Source: Aplectana chamaeleonis
Lineage: Eukaryota; Nematoda; Chromadorea; Rhabditida; Cosmocercidae
Direction: 5' to 3'
NCBI GenBank assembly: GCA_029168955.1
Contig: JAPDOI010000436.1
Span: forward strand, 400,001-464,000
DNA: 64,000 nt
Numbering within the stretch: position 1 is the stretch's first letter; each line of letters starts with the position of its first letter. A model generated the notes under the pieces. That model did no database searches, was not told where the DNA came from, and was given only the letters and a program-made list of their open reading frames with translations. Both the position numbers and the translations under genes were made by a program. Below, one piece after another: positions 32,446-42,424 of this stretch.

Positions 32446-32847
32446 GGATTACTGAAAGACATGAGGTACGCAAATACGTAGCATGTCTTACCGTAATCTA
32501 AAAAAGGACGAGTTTTTCATGCTCTCACTTTTTTCCCATTTTCACTTTTTTGTGTTCTTTTCGCTCAAAATACTCGTGATTCTAAGGGCATTGGTGTACT
32601 TCCTTGTCGCTGCAACGACAGGTTTCGCCAACTATCACTCGTCGTGTCGGGACCAGCACCGGCACTATTGCAGAGTCGGCCACGGGAACAGTTTGCATGT
32701 GCCCATCGCGGCGACGGGTCACTAGGGGCTGTTAAAGTTTTGAGTGGCGTAATCTTGATATACTCCTCAGAAAATCGCCGCATTCAATGCGTGTCGAATA
32801 TACATTTAACTCGAGTGACCACACCCATCAAAAGGCTCTATCCCAGG

Positions 32848-32962
32848 GGCACGTGCTCCAAACAGCAGTACGTGCTGCGAAAATTCATCGCAGGAGCACG
32901 TGCTGCAAAATTTCATCGCAGGAGCATGCGCCGCGGAATTCAATTGCGGGAGCACGTGCAAG
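32848..32962. repeat. 28-bp short tandem repeat with CACGTG cores
   Basis: ACGTGCT-type words start at 32851, 32870, 32898, 32926 (as ATGCGCC) and 32954, i.e. 28-bp steps after the first. Units read GCAGGAGCACGTGCTGC followed by AAAATTTCAT. CACGTG is a palindromic E-box core, but function is not implied. Confidence 0.65.
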
Positions 32963-33192
32963 GTAGTCCATCGCTATCGCAGCAGCACACCATCGCGCGA
33001 CGCGACCGGAACACCCACACGCGACGCGGCCAGCTCGCCATCTGGGGCTGCCAGCAGTTCGACGAGGTCACCAGCAGCCGGGCGAACCAAGTACCGCAAA
33101 CTTGGGTAATTGAACCGGCGACGCTACCAATATCTGAGACCTTCCTTAAGAGTGCGTCGTGTGCTCATTTCTTAGAAAATGGTTTCGTCATC

Positions 33193-33550
33193 GAGCTGAA
33201 TGTGTATCACGCACACAATGAAAGTTTTATTTGTTAGCACACGTGCTGCATTTCGAAGCACAATACGAACACGTGCTAAGGTTGCAGCACGTTCCCTGAC
33301 TGTTCTCGGAACCGCCTTGTTTTCGAGTTGAATGCATATCTGACACGAATTGAATGCGTCGATTGTCTGAGGAGCTGAATGTGTATCACGCACACAATGA
33401 AAGTTTTATTTGTTAGCACACGTGCTGCATTTCGAAGCACAATACGAACACGTGCTAAGGTTGCAGCACGTTCCCTGACTGTTCTCGGAACCGCCTTGTT
33501 TTCGAGTTGAATGCATATCTGACACGAATTGAATGCGTCGATTGTCTGAG
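33193..33550. repeat. 179-bp tandem duplication
   Basis: 33193-33371 and 33372-33550 read as the same sequence (GAGCTGAATGTGTATCACGC ... GATTGTCTGA). No differences were noticed by eye. It lies inside the element at 31887-34356. Confidence 0.9.
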
Positions 33551-34367
33551 TCCGTCGAGGTGGCCACAGCCCTTCGCTGTGCGCAGCACGGCGGCAGGTT
33601 GTCGCTGGGTCCCAATGGTTCCCCAGAGAAGCTTCTTTTCAGTTTCCTCTTATATTTTTTGATATTGCCGATGAGGTAGCGGTAACAAATGATCAGTTAC
33701 GTCAGTACGCACTTAATTAACATTTTGTACGCCGCTTCTAACATTTCTGGGCATTTTTCAGGCCGTTCAGTGCACTTTACATATTTTTTTCACAGCACAT
33801 TCTCCGTCTTGCTTAACTCATTTTGACATATGTGGGGAAACGGATAAGATCAGAGTACCATGTCAAATCGAAACCTTTTTATATTAATCTGGAATGAGTA
33901 TGTATTGCAGATTTGTGATCCATACACTTCATAGTGACATTTTCACATCCACAAGTTGTTCCCCATACAACTTCATTCAGGCAAACGATATTAGGAACAA
34001 AGGCGGCATCCATTAATTGGTCTGCAAATGCGCTTATGCAGAAATGTAGGTACGCAAAAGCGCGTGGAAATTTATGTAGCGGCGTCAACTTCAACGCCGT
34101 GTCCGTCGCCTGCACCGGCTGTCGCTGAAGTATACCAGTGCCCTAACTCTTGATACAGATACTCTTCCTTACCTGGCAGGGAAGGAGAAAAAAGAAGTAA
34201 GAACGTGAAAAACTCGTCGAATCCCGCTTTTAGATTACGGTAAGACATGCTACGTATTTGCGTATGCGACGTCTTACCGTAATCCAAAAGTGTCAGAGTC
34301 CCAGAGGGAGCGCCGCTTCTTTCGATTCTTCGCTTGCCATCTCGTTTGGGACAGGGTACACCATGAC

Positions 34368-34516
34368 TAACTTCGACATGGATCATGAAGAGACTTCACG
34401 CTCACTGTAGAAGGTTGGCGCAAACTCAGTGCCATATGCTACAACATAGGTGCACCGAGTTTGCGCCAAGCTTCAACAGTGAACGCGAAGTCTCTCCACC
34501 ACCCATGCCGATGTTA
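34368..34516. repeat. Hairpin element H, copy 2
   Basis: The ends are TAACTTCGACATGG and CCATGCCGATGTTA. The centre is GGCGCAAACTCAGTGCC and GGTGCACCGAGTTTGCGCC. 149 bp and self-complementary over most of its length. It starts 11 bp beyond the end of the 31887-34356 element. Confidence 0.78.
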
Positions 34517-35330
34517 CATACACCTACCTTGACCCCGGAACATAGATTTTCTTCAATTTAAACTTTTTTACTCACCATGACCAAACCTACACGATACGAA
34601 ATTTGTAAACAGGTAGCAGATTTCCTAATCGCATTCACAGAAATTCCTTTAAGCGAATATCACCAGAGCGGTGGTGGCAAAATAATATTTCCGCTTGACC
34701 CTGTCGTGACTTCAGGCAGTTGTTTCTCATGATAGGAAGAGTTCCATGGGCGGAAATTCTGGTACAATGTTTATTTCATCGATAACTTCAACATGAAAAA
34801 CGAAAATCGCTTTTCGGTGGCGGGCCTTTCGAGCCTGCAAGTTCTACCGGTGGGACGCGGTATACGGTAACACAATAGTGCACGCGGTCCGAACGTGCAG
34901 CCACCCAAAAATAGGCGTGGTCGTGAATGAGTTATTGGCAATATTGGTCTAGCTTCGATCAGGGTAGGGCAGGGAGAGACTACGACCTACTTATGCAGGA
35001 CTATCAAAGAAGAAATTTTTGTCCTCCTTTCGAGTGTTTTACTTACATACCGACCTGAGGGAACTAAACTCTGGTACCGCCGTAGTGACCTGTTGATTTC
35101 GATTATCACAGCGCGGAGCGGTGGCTTTTTCGTCGGAACCTCCTTATCACTAGTTATATTTCACCGAGGCCCACCGCTCCGCTACTGGTATTGATCGAAA
35201 TCAACAGGTCACTACGGCGGTACCAGAGTTTAGGTGGGACTACGGAGGACCTTAGAGAAACTATTGAAAGACAATTTTTTGTCCTCGATTACTTGCATAT
35301 CGACCAGGTAGAACTAAGAACTATCGTCCA
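34517..35330. repeat. Repeat R fragment with a 38-bp perfect hairpin arm
   Basis: 34840-34990 matches 40560-40700 (GGTCCGAACGTG, CACCCAAAA, AGGCGTGGTCGTGAA). 35067-35104 and 35194-35231 are perfect inverse copies (ACTCTGGTACCGCCGTAGTG, then ACCTGTTGATTTCG), with a GGAGCGGTGG-based inner stem. Near 34699 there is an orphan right end GCTTGACCCTG of the CAGGGTCAAGC MITE family. No gene. Confidence 0.6.
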
Positions 35331-35600
35331 CAGGATCAAACGGGGTTTCGAAAATCCGCAAAGGGAAAAGCGGGGGGGGGGGACGTCGCAAAAATTTTGG
35401 CCCGAAAATGAAAGATAGAAGGGAGGAGATCGCAAAAATTTCGGATCGGGGAAGGATCGTAGCGTTGCTCAGGTATTAGACGCTTGAGTCCGTCTACTGA
35501 ATGAATTTTCGACGTCTGACAGTTTTAGTAATCAAATATAAGCTGCCCCTAATCGGACCTCGGGTGAAGGGGGAGGGGGGGTCGCAAAAAAAAGAAAATC
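35331..35600. repeat. Degenerate relative of the CAGGGTCAAGC MITE
   Basis: It begins CAGGATCAAACGGGGTTT and shares G-runs followed by TCGCAAAAATTTTGGCCCG with the interior of the MITE at 31966-32445. No target duplication was recovered. Confidence 0.4.
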
Positions 35601-35937
35601 GGAAAAAAATTGCTCGTGGAGAGGCGGGTCACTTCGAACATTTGGAGAAGGACATATTTATCAGCGTGGCAGCTTCAATATACCGTATTTTCTCTTTTAG
35701 AAGTACATGTACTTTTAATACCCAGACCCCTATTTTACATGTACCTCTATTAGAGGTGTACTTCAAATAGAGGCTGTACTTCTGATTCTCAGCCCTCTTT
35801 TTTTTGGTGTACTTCTATTAGAGGTGTACTTCTAATAGAGGGTGTACTTCTATAATCCGGCGCAATTTTTTGAATTTCCATTGGTAGACTCCTCACATTT
35901 CTTGATTTTCAGTATAACACCAAAAACTAGCATTTAA

Positions 35938-36484
35938 AGGCAGTGGTCACGATGAAAAACGTTATTGGAAAAACTACAAAAATCAACTTATATCAAAAAC
36001 AGCTGAAAAACTATGAAGGTAGCGCGGTGAAAAACGGTCTACAAATAGAGTTTCTAGGGCCCAAAGAAGCTAGTTCGTGCACACGTGCACAGCGATGACG
36101 AAACAGATCGCAGTCTCATGCCGAGCAGTCAAAAATCATCGACATTCAGAGGACGAAATAAATGCAAATTTAACAAATAAAAACGGTTGAATAATGAAAG
36201 CATCACTTCAGTCAATGTTTTTGACTAGATACACACATAAATTCGAAGGTTCATTGATTGACATTCAATTTCAAGTTAGCTGATGTTCTTGATATAAGAG
36301 GTCATCGATGCCGATGATGTGGAGAGGGCTCGTCCACCATCAAAAGAAAAGAAAGTTCAGGTTTCAAATTCGGCCCAAAACAGTGTTTTTTCGCGATTTT
36401 TTCTTATAGGTCCTACTACTCGAGACCCAGGAAAGGATTTGGAGAGAAAAAGACGACAAGCATATTTGATCGCGACCACTGCCT
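35938..36484. mobile_element. TTAA MITE, copy f
   Basis: The ends are AGGCAGTGGTCACGAT and AGGCAGTGGTCGCGAT (inverse). TTAA lies at 35934-35937 and 36485-36488. 547 bp, non-coding. Confidence 0.87.
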
Positions 36485-36648
36485 TTAATAAAACTTCAGA
36501 CTAGGCTCTTGAACTGATGCTTCCACAATCTCTGATGTCATATATTCACACATTTCCCAAGTTAATTTCTTCCAAAAAAATTTATAAGCTCGTTTTGGAT
36601 TTTGTTGACACGTGCTTCATCGACTTGTTATGCTTAAAAACAATTTGA

Positions 36649-37085
36649 AGGCAGCGTTCACGATGAACATCATCGGTGACTTTCCACAGTGAAATGATAG
36701 GCGAGGAGGATTCTAGGCTCCCATTTCGAAAAAACGATAAAAAACGAGCCAGGAGTGGCAAAATAACAGCTGCAAACAAGCGTCTTGGTGTCCCAGAATC
36801 GCCCGGTGCTCCACTTCCGCCCCCTCAATGTGAACAAATGAAGACTCAGATTACAGAAATAATCAGGTCAAGGAAGTACTGATTAGTGAGCTGATCGCTT
36901 GATTGCACCTTAATAGCGGTCAATTCCTCCAGGCTCAAAAATCAGCGTGAAAAAGGGAGGGCCTTCTTTATCTCAAAAACGCGGCTTTCGCGTGGTTTTT
37001 AAGTTTTTTTTCTTGCTCTACAGGGCATCGGACCTTCCGTAAACCGAGGTGATATCGGAAGTGAAATTTATTGTGAACACTGCCT
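36649..37085. mobile_element. TTAA-type MITE, copy g
   Basis: The ends are AGGCAGCGTTCACGATGAAC and an inverse reading AGGCAGTGTTCACAATAAAT. The flanks TTGA and TCAA are degenerate forms of the usual TTAA. Non-coding. Confidence 0.78.
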
Positions 37086-37838
37086 TCAACTGATCGCCTT
37101 TCGGGCCGTCCAGAGCGATTGAAAAACGCGGTTCTTGAACGACCTGACGACAGCTTTTCCAGAAGCGAGTTCTTTGCGTCCACAATCCACTATAGGTAAA
37201 GTCTACCATTGGTGGTTTCTGATTTCCTTGTCGTATAAGCGATTTCTTTACGTAATTGATCCAATCTTCGTAACGCTGTGGAATCTTGGTTTTTCAAGCA
37301 TCGCTAATGTCAACGTGTAGGGCCAAAACAAGTCGACTTTGATCGACTAAAACCCAATCAAACAAAAATATTCGTAAAGAACCTAAATAAACTTCGTGAA
37401 TTTACCGCGAATAACACCAACGTCGAACTTTAGCTCTGCGTTTTTTCCTGGTCATTTGAAGTTCGGTGAGGTTTCATCGTAAGTTGTCTCATACAAGCAA
37501 TCTTTGACCAAGAAAAGGACGGCCGATAGTTTTTTTGTGAATATTCAAACCTCACATTATTGAAAAAAATCTCGGGCAAACTGGTCTCTCTCAAATGCCA
37601 CATTCGTGTTGCCAATCACTTACCCAAGTACCGGGGGTCCACTCCGAAAAGAGGTGTACTTCTAAAAGAGGTGTTCTTCAAATAGAGGGTGTACTTCTAA
37701 TACTCAGACCTCTATTTTATATGTACTTCTAATAGAGGTGTACTTCAAATGGAGGGTGTACTTCTAATACTCAGCCTTCCCTTTTAGGTACACTTCTATT
37801 AGAGGTGTACTTCTACTAGAGTAAATACGGTAAGTCGC

Positions 37839-38084
37839 AAAAACAAAGGCATTAATAACTTTTGCAGTTCAGAAACACAGTAAATCTACAGCTCGAATTC
37901 AAGCGTTTTTTTGGTACGGTTTGTGATGGCCTAGAATATATTCAAGTTTGATTAAGTTTGGGTATGCCTGGCCTGGGATGCGTATGAAAACAGGGCCCTC
38001 CCCTGTGTTGATGAATGAATAAATAAGTTTTACAACTGTCGAATTCAATTAGTTCCGAATGTTCCATCCATACAGCAGCGCGCT
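37839..38084. other. Spacer, no gene seen
   Basis: Unique-looking sequence between two transposons; no feature recognised. Confidence 0.35.
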
Positions 38085-38088
38085 TCAA

Positions 38089-38533
38089 AGGCAGTGTTCA
38101 CGATAAATCTCCTCCTCGAGGTCTCGGTGTGACACACTAAGTTGGCAGATGCTGGAGAGGACAGGGTCGAAGAAAGCAACGAAAACTGGTCAGAAATAAA
38201 TACAAACGGCTTTGAAAGCTCTCCTGGTGCGCCTACCTATCCCGGTCCGCCCCCCAATCGGACGAGCTTGTGGCGCCGCACACGTTTCTATGGCGAATTG
38301 CCAAGAAACTCGGCCGCAGTTAGCACTATCGATTCGCGCAGATTTCACGATTAGCGCGCTTGCCGAAATCAGCAGGGCCCATGATTCTCGTCCACGCCCT
38401 GAATTTAGAAACCGATATTCTGACTTATTCTGAACGTTTTTCTTCCCTGTTTCTTCGCTATTAGTTACCTCACGACCAAACAATTCAGGTTTTGGGTTGA
38501 ACTCGTGTGCGATATTCATCGTGAACACTGCCC
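38089..38533. mobile_element. TTAA-type MITE, copy h, flanked by TCAA
   Basis: The ends are AGGCAGTGTTCACGAT and GGGCAGTGTTCACGATGAAT (inverse). TCAA is present on both sides (38085-38088 and 38534-38537). The matching variant tetramers support a 4-bp target duplication. Confidence 0.8.
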
Positions 38534-38597
38534 TCAACCAAAACAAAAGCTAGGAGGAGGAAGGAAGGAGAATTTACGAGATATGATAACTTAGCCC

Positions 38598-38842
38598 TTT
38601 CACATCACACGAAACTTCCCCCACCTGACGGTTACAACAGCATTTCTTAGCAAGGTAGATCCAGCGAAGAGGTTGAACTGTGGAGGTGCAACACCCGCTG
38701 AACCTGGGTAATCCAGACCACTCGACGCTATAAAAAATATTCCGAGCATTGGAACAAATACACACAGCTCAAACATACCTGACTTATACAACTTGCTATT
38801 CGAAAGCTGGCCGCGGGATAACGCAGAAGGCGAGCCATGCAC
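38598..38842 (-). CDS. Possible two-exon host gene fragment, unknown function
   Basis: The minus strand can be read as exon 38842-38779 (acceptor CTGCAG before it; donor GTATGT after it), a 51-nt intron (38778-38728, ending TTTTTATAG) and an exon from 38727 to either a GTGGGG donor at 38625 or a stop at 38598. The joined frame gives SNSKLYKS-ASSGLDYPGSAG and VAPPQFNLFAGSTLLRNAVV. Intron length and sites match those of the gene at 5.6-6.7 kb. I do not recognise the protein. Upstream exons were not identified. This could be chance. Confidence 0.25.
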
Positions 38843-39253
38843 CTGCAGTGAGTAAAAGTATAGGTAGAATCAACAACTCAGCACCATTTCCATACAGCGG
38901 CAAATTCCTTCCTAGACATTTGTCGGCCCAGAAAAAGTTTCCTATCACTTTTGCCGACTTACCTCTGCGCAAATGTTGTTTAGCATTGCGCACCTTTCAG
39001 AATCGGTGAAAAAATGTCGGAGCAAATTTTACCGCGTGTGCTGCCCTTAAGTCCAGACTGATTATCTAAACCAAAAACCACAATTGCCCACTTGTTGATT
39101 AAACAGTATTGGGCGACGCCGTGCCACGGGAGACTGACTGTTGCGCACCGTAGCTGTCAGCGCATTGGAGCAATTTTACAGATTTCCAAACTCAACCACG
39201 GCTACAGGCTAGAAAGCGGCAAAATTCACATGGTTCCTACGCGTGCTGGGGGA

Positions 39254-39397
39254 TAGGGGCTGTCTACACACCGAGAGAGGAGTTATCCCGCTTTTGGCGG
39301 CTCTAATTCTACTCGGGACCACTTCGCTCGCGTTGAGGCGTGCGAAATTTCAAACTGCAAAAACGGAACAACTCCTTCGGTATGTAGACAGCCCCTG
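39254..39397. mobile_element. 144-bp inverted-repeat MITE
   Basis: The ends TAGGGGCTGTCTACA and CAGGGGCTGTCTACA (inverse) extend as imperfect arms (ACCGAGAGAGGAGTT / ACCGAAGGAGTT). Both flanks contain GCGTGCTGG, but the spacing does not give a clean duplication. Confidence 0.6.
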
Positions 39398-40704
39398 CCC
39401 CGCGTGCTGGTGCGGAGCAGAGGTTAGAGACAGCGAGAGAGCGGGGGGCAGACGGAGGATGAGACGTCGCGCGCGCCTCGAATGATGTGAATTACGACGT
39501 TTTATAGAGGGTACCTCCACCATTCTAACAATACGACACTATTGGGGCTGCTGAATAGAAGACAGGCACCAATTAAATATGCAAAACATGGAAATTTTTT
39601 AAAATCATTGATTAGCTGTACTGCCTCAATATGCCCGATATTTCCGCGTTCCGCAGCAAACTGTGCGGATTAGGTGACACGAAACACGGAAACCCGTTCG
39701 TCCCTGGCCCAAACACTTTTTGATCTTGATGTTAAATCATGAGGTTATCGCGAAGGTCTACTGCCATTTAGATTTGACGATTTTCGAGATTCAAAGCGTT
39801 GGCCTTTTGCCTAACTGCGGTATACCATTCAAAAGCACTTGGTGTTTCCTAAATAAGGTTTTTCCCTAATGAAGCCAGAGGCTGCAGATTTTCAAAATGT
39901 ATGCGGAAATTCAGAGGTAATCTTCAGAACCGTGCATCTTTTGAACGTCTCCAATTTGAGGTATACCAACAACACAGCTAAAGTCCAACAAGGCCCCGTC
40001 GTAGTTGGACGGCAGTCCAACGTAGCTACCCCTCTGTCGTCCGTAGTCCCTCCTAGATCGTCGTTGTCTCATCTGAGTCGTCCATGCGCCCGACATGTCC
40101 CACCGGTGGGACACCTTCTTCAAAGATCGATTTCTCCGCCACAAGAAACTCTTTTCGAACCTACATATGACTAATGTATTGACCTACCCAAGACTTGAAT
40201 AAAAACCTCGTCGTCCATCAGTAGGTCAAATGCAACAGCATATTTAGATTTTTCTAGAATCAGGTGGGCTAAAGTAGAGGAGAAAACGACTGTAAAGTAA
40301 CTTTGGAAGCACCATATGATTCGTTTCCTTCATTTGGTAGCTTTTCGGTTTCTTAGTGGAAACCAAACGTTTGGAACTCGTTTACTTTTCTGAAGGCGTT
40401 GCAGCTCAGTTGACTCCATTTAACATTGAGTAATTGTTTCTTGATAACAAAAGCGACTCGGAAGCTCAAACTTTGATGCTGTTCGATAATCTATGCTAGA
40501 AACAATAAAGACACAAAAAAGTGAAAGCAATTACTCGTGGAATGCTAATCAAGCCAGCGTGTCCCACCGGTGGGACACATTATACGGTGACGCAATATCG
40601 CACAAGGTCCGAACGTGTAGTCACCCAAAATTAGGCGTGGTCGTGAAGTTAATGGTATTATGGACCCACTTCCGACCAGGATTGAACAAGGAGGGACTAC
40701 GCAC
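39398..40704. repeat. Repeat R, left part, with CCCACCGGTGGG palindromes
   Basis: 39950-40240 and 40550-40700 match fragments at 31570-31700 and 34840-34990. Each half carries TGTCCCACCGGTGGGACA (near 40097 and 40559). After the hAT-like insertion at 40705 repeat R resumes at 45852 (CGACCTAGGGG...TTTTTTGTCCTTG), as it does uninterrupted near 35240. No coding sequence. Confidence 0.55.
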
Positions 40705-41488
40705 CAGGGGTGTGCGGAATTTTCTGTTTTCTGCTTAAGTAGGCGAAATTTGGCAGGAAAAAATCGTGAATAGCGCCTGGTTTCAAGTTTACTTCAGAGA
40801 CAAGCGGCTGGACTCATAGACGATAAACACATGGGTTTAGAACACTTGACCCGAACTCTCCGCAGTACCCTACGGTTAACTTGTCTATCTCGTTTTGGTG
40901 GTTACCCGAGCTGGGGTAGTAATGGTAGGATGCGCTGCTGTTCGCTCGATACGGCAGAGTTCGATCCTCGCCCAAGGTCAATAAGATCTACTAACCCTAC
41001 GTAGTCCTCGACCTGGTACTAGATTCATGTAACGAGATGAAGGATATCACTGAGAAGTCGGCTGACCCCCACATGGCGCTGTATAGGCCTAAAAAGCATC
41101 CAAGCCTCTATGACATAGACGTTGAATGCGCTGCGTATTCCAATAGTGATTGAGAAAGCCGAGTCTTCGTCTTTATTCTATAGTGATGAGCCTTAACCAG
41201 AGGTTCACTGTTGGTGATACCTCTCAGAAGGTATGCCATACAGTGGTGACGCGAAAACTCCATTTTCATTGTATAATAACAATAATGAGCTTCAATGCTA
41301 TTCTGACACGCTTTTCGTGCCCCATTGGAGGGCGTTTGATTATGAATACTTTCTACACATGGGCAAAAACTGAGAATACTCCAGTGTTACCGCTTGGGTT
41401 TAGCGGTGTTAAATTTTGCCCAAACTGTGCCATTCACGCAAATTATATGTTCTTGTTATAACTCATTCCAAGGCAGGATAATACATAG

Positions 41489-42205
41489 TTTGAATTATCT
41501 AACTGTTTTGCTTTGCTAGGGATTAGTATGATTTGGAAATGAAACATTTGTGAGAAACTCGTTAAAAGAAGTGAAATGTCTTATGCTACTGATTTGGCAT
41601 GGTAATAAACTCAAAAGAAGCGCTAAAAACTCAGTGAAATGATTCATCGTTGATTTGGCTGTGCACTTGTTCACTAAACAACAAAAATTGAGTGTGAGAT
41701 TGAAAAACCAATTCACGCCCATCTCACTAAGCACACACATTTATTCGCGTGACTGCAATTCTCTTAGTTGACAACATTCGCATAGACACACTAAGTGATG
41801 TTATTTCCACTTTTATTAATTGATAGTCAATAGGAAGCGAACGCGTCAAATAATTTAGTAATGCTTGAAAATCGAAATTTCTGAATGATTGAGGTGGGAG
41901 ACAACATAATTTTGCAAGGACCTGAGACTTGTTGACCTAGACTGCAAGCGTTAGGTTGATTTCAGAAGAGATGTGCGCGATTTGGTTTTTCAATGTCACA
42001 CTCAATTTTTGTTGTTAGGTAAACAAGTGCACAGTCAAATCAACGATGAATCATTTCACTGAGTTTTTAGCGCTTCTTCCGAGTTTATTCCCATGCCAAA
42101 TCAGTAGCATAAGACATTTCACTTCTTTTAACGAGTTTCTCACAAATGTTTCATTTCCAAATCATACTAATCCCTAGCAAAGCAAAACAGTCAGATAATT
42201 TCACT
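41489..42205. repeat. Foldback with ~220-bp near-perfect arms
   Basis: The left arm 41489-41712 (TTTGCTTTGCTAGGGATTAG ... AAATTGAGTGTGA) and right arm 41985-42205 are inverse copies with a few mismatches. The loop is about 270 bp. It lies inside the hAT-like element 40705-45851. Non-coding. Confidence 0.88.
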
Positions 42206-42424
42206 TTATTTTAACAAAGGTTTCCTTTGAAAGGCACATTACACCCTCAGATATGACTTTCAAATGTTCATGCAGTTGTGTAGTAGACCCCTCTTGCATA
42301 ACACTTGCCCACCCCTTCTAGCACCACCACAGTTCACACCCTTTTTCATGGTTTCCGAACCCAATAACGACTAGATGAACGGTTGAATCACAACCGCGTT
42401 TTCGATTTTCACTCCCTTGCCGGT

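Larger units (their letters stand above)
31887..34356. mobile_element. 2.5-kb element with ~160-bp terminal inverted repeats
   Basis: Each arm starts CCCTGTCCCAAACGA, then ATGGCAAGCGAAGA, and contains an inner hairpin (GATTACGGTAAGAC and its inverse) and GACGAGTTTTTCA. The flanks are TA at 31885-31886 and 34357-34358. The left arm is interrupted by the MITE at 31966; the intact right arm shows the empty site. No transposase is recognisable. Confidence 0.8.
35681..37838. mobile_element. Element with TACCGTATTT ends and GTACTTCTAATAGAGG subterminal repeats
   Basis: The left end TACCGTATTTTCTC and right end (inverse) TACCGTATTTACTC each lead into several copies of GTGTACTTCTAATAGAGG in both orientations (35700-35855; 37640-37820). 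The interior contains two TTAA MITEs. No transposase was recognised and the target duplication is unclear. TIR-type DNA transposon is the likely class. Confidence 0.65.

Noticed and set aside
32644..33237. 197-codon plus-strand frame
   Set aside because: It overlaps short tandem repeats and a duplicated segment inside a transposon; no domain or splice evidence.
37018..37615. Possible minus-strand coding (RYEDWINYVKKSLIRQGNQK)
   Set aside because: Short open pieces could not be joined with plausible splice sites or matched to a family; left as unassigned interior of a transposon.
40915..40990. tRNA or SINE head (GAGTTCGATCCTCGCCC)
   Set aside because: A B-box-like word and GGTAG words are present, but stems do not pair to a cloverleaf and no second copy was seen.
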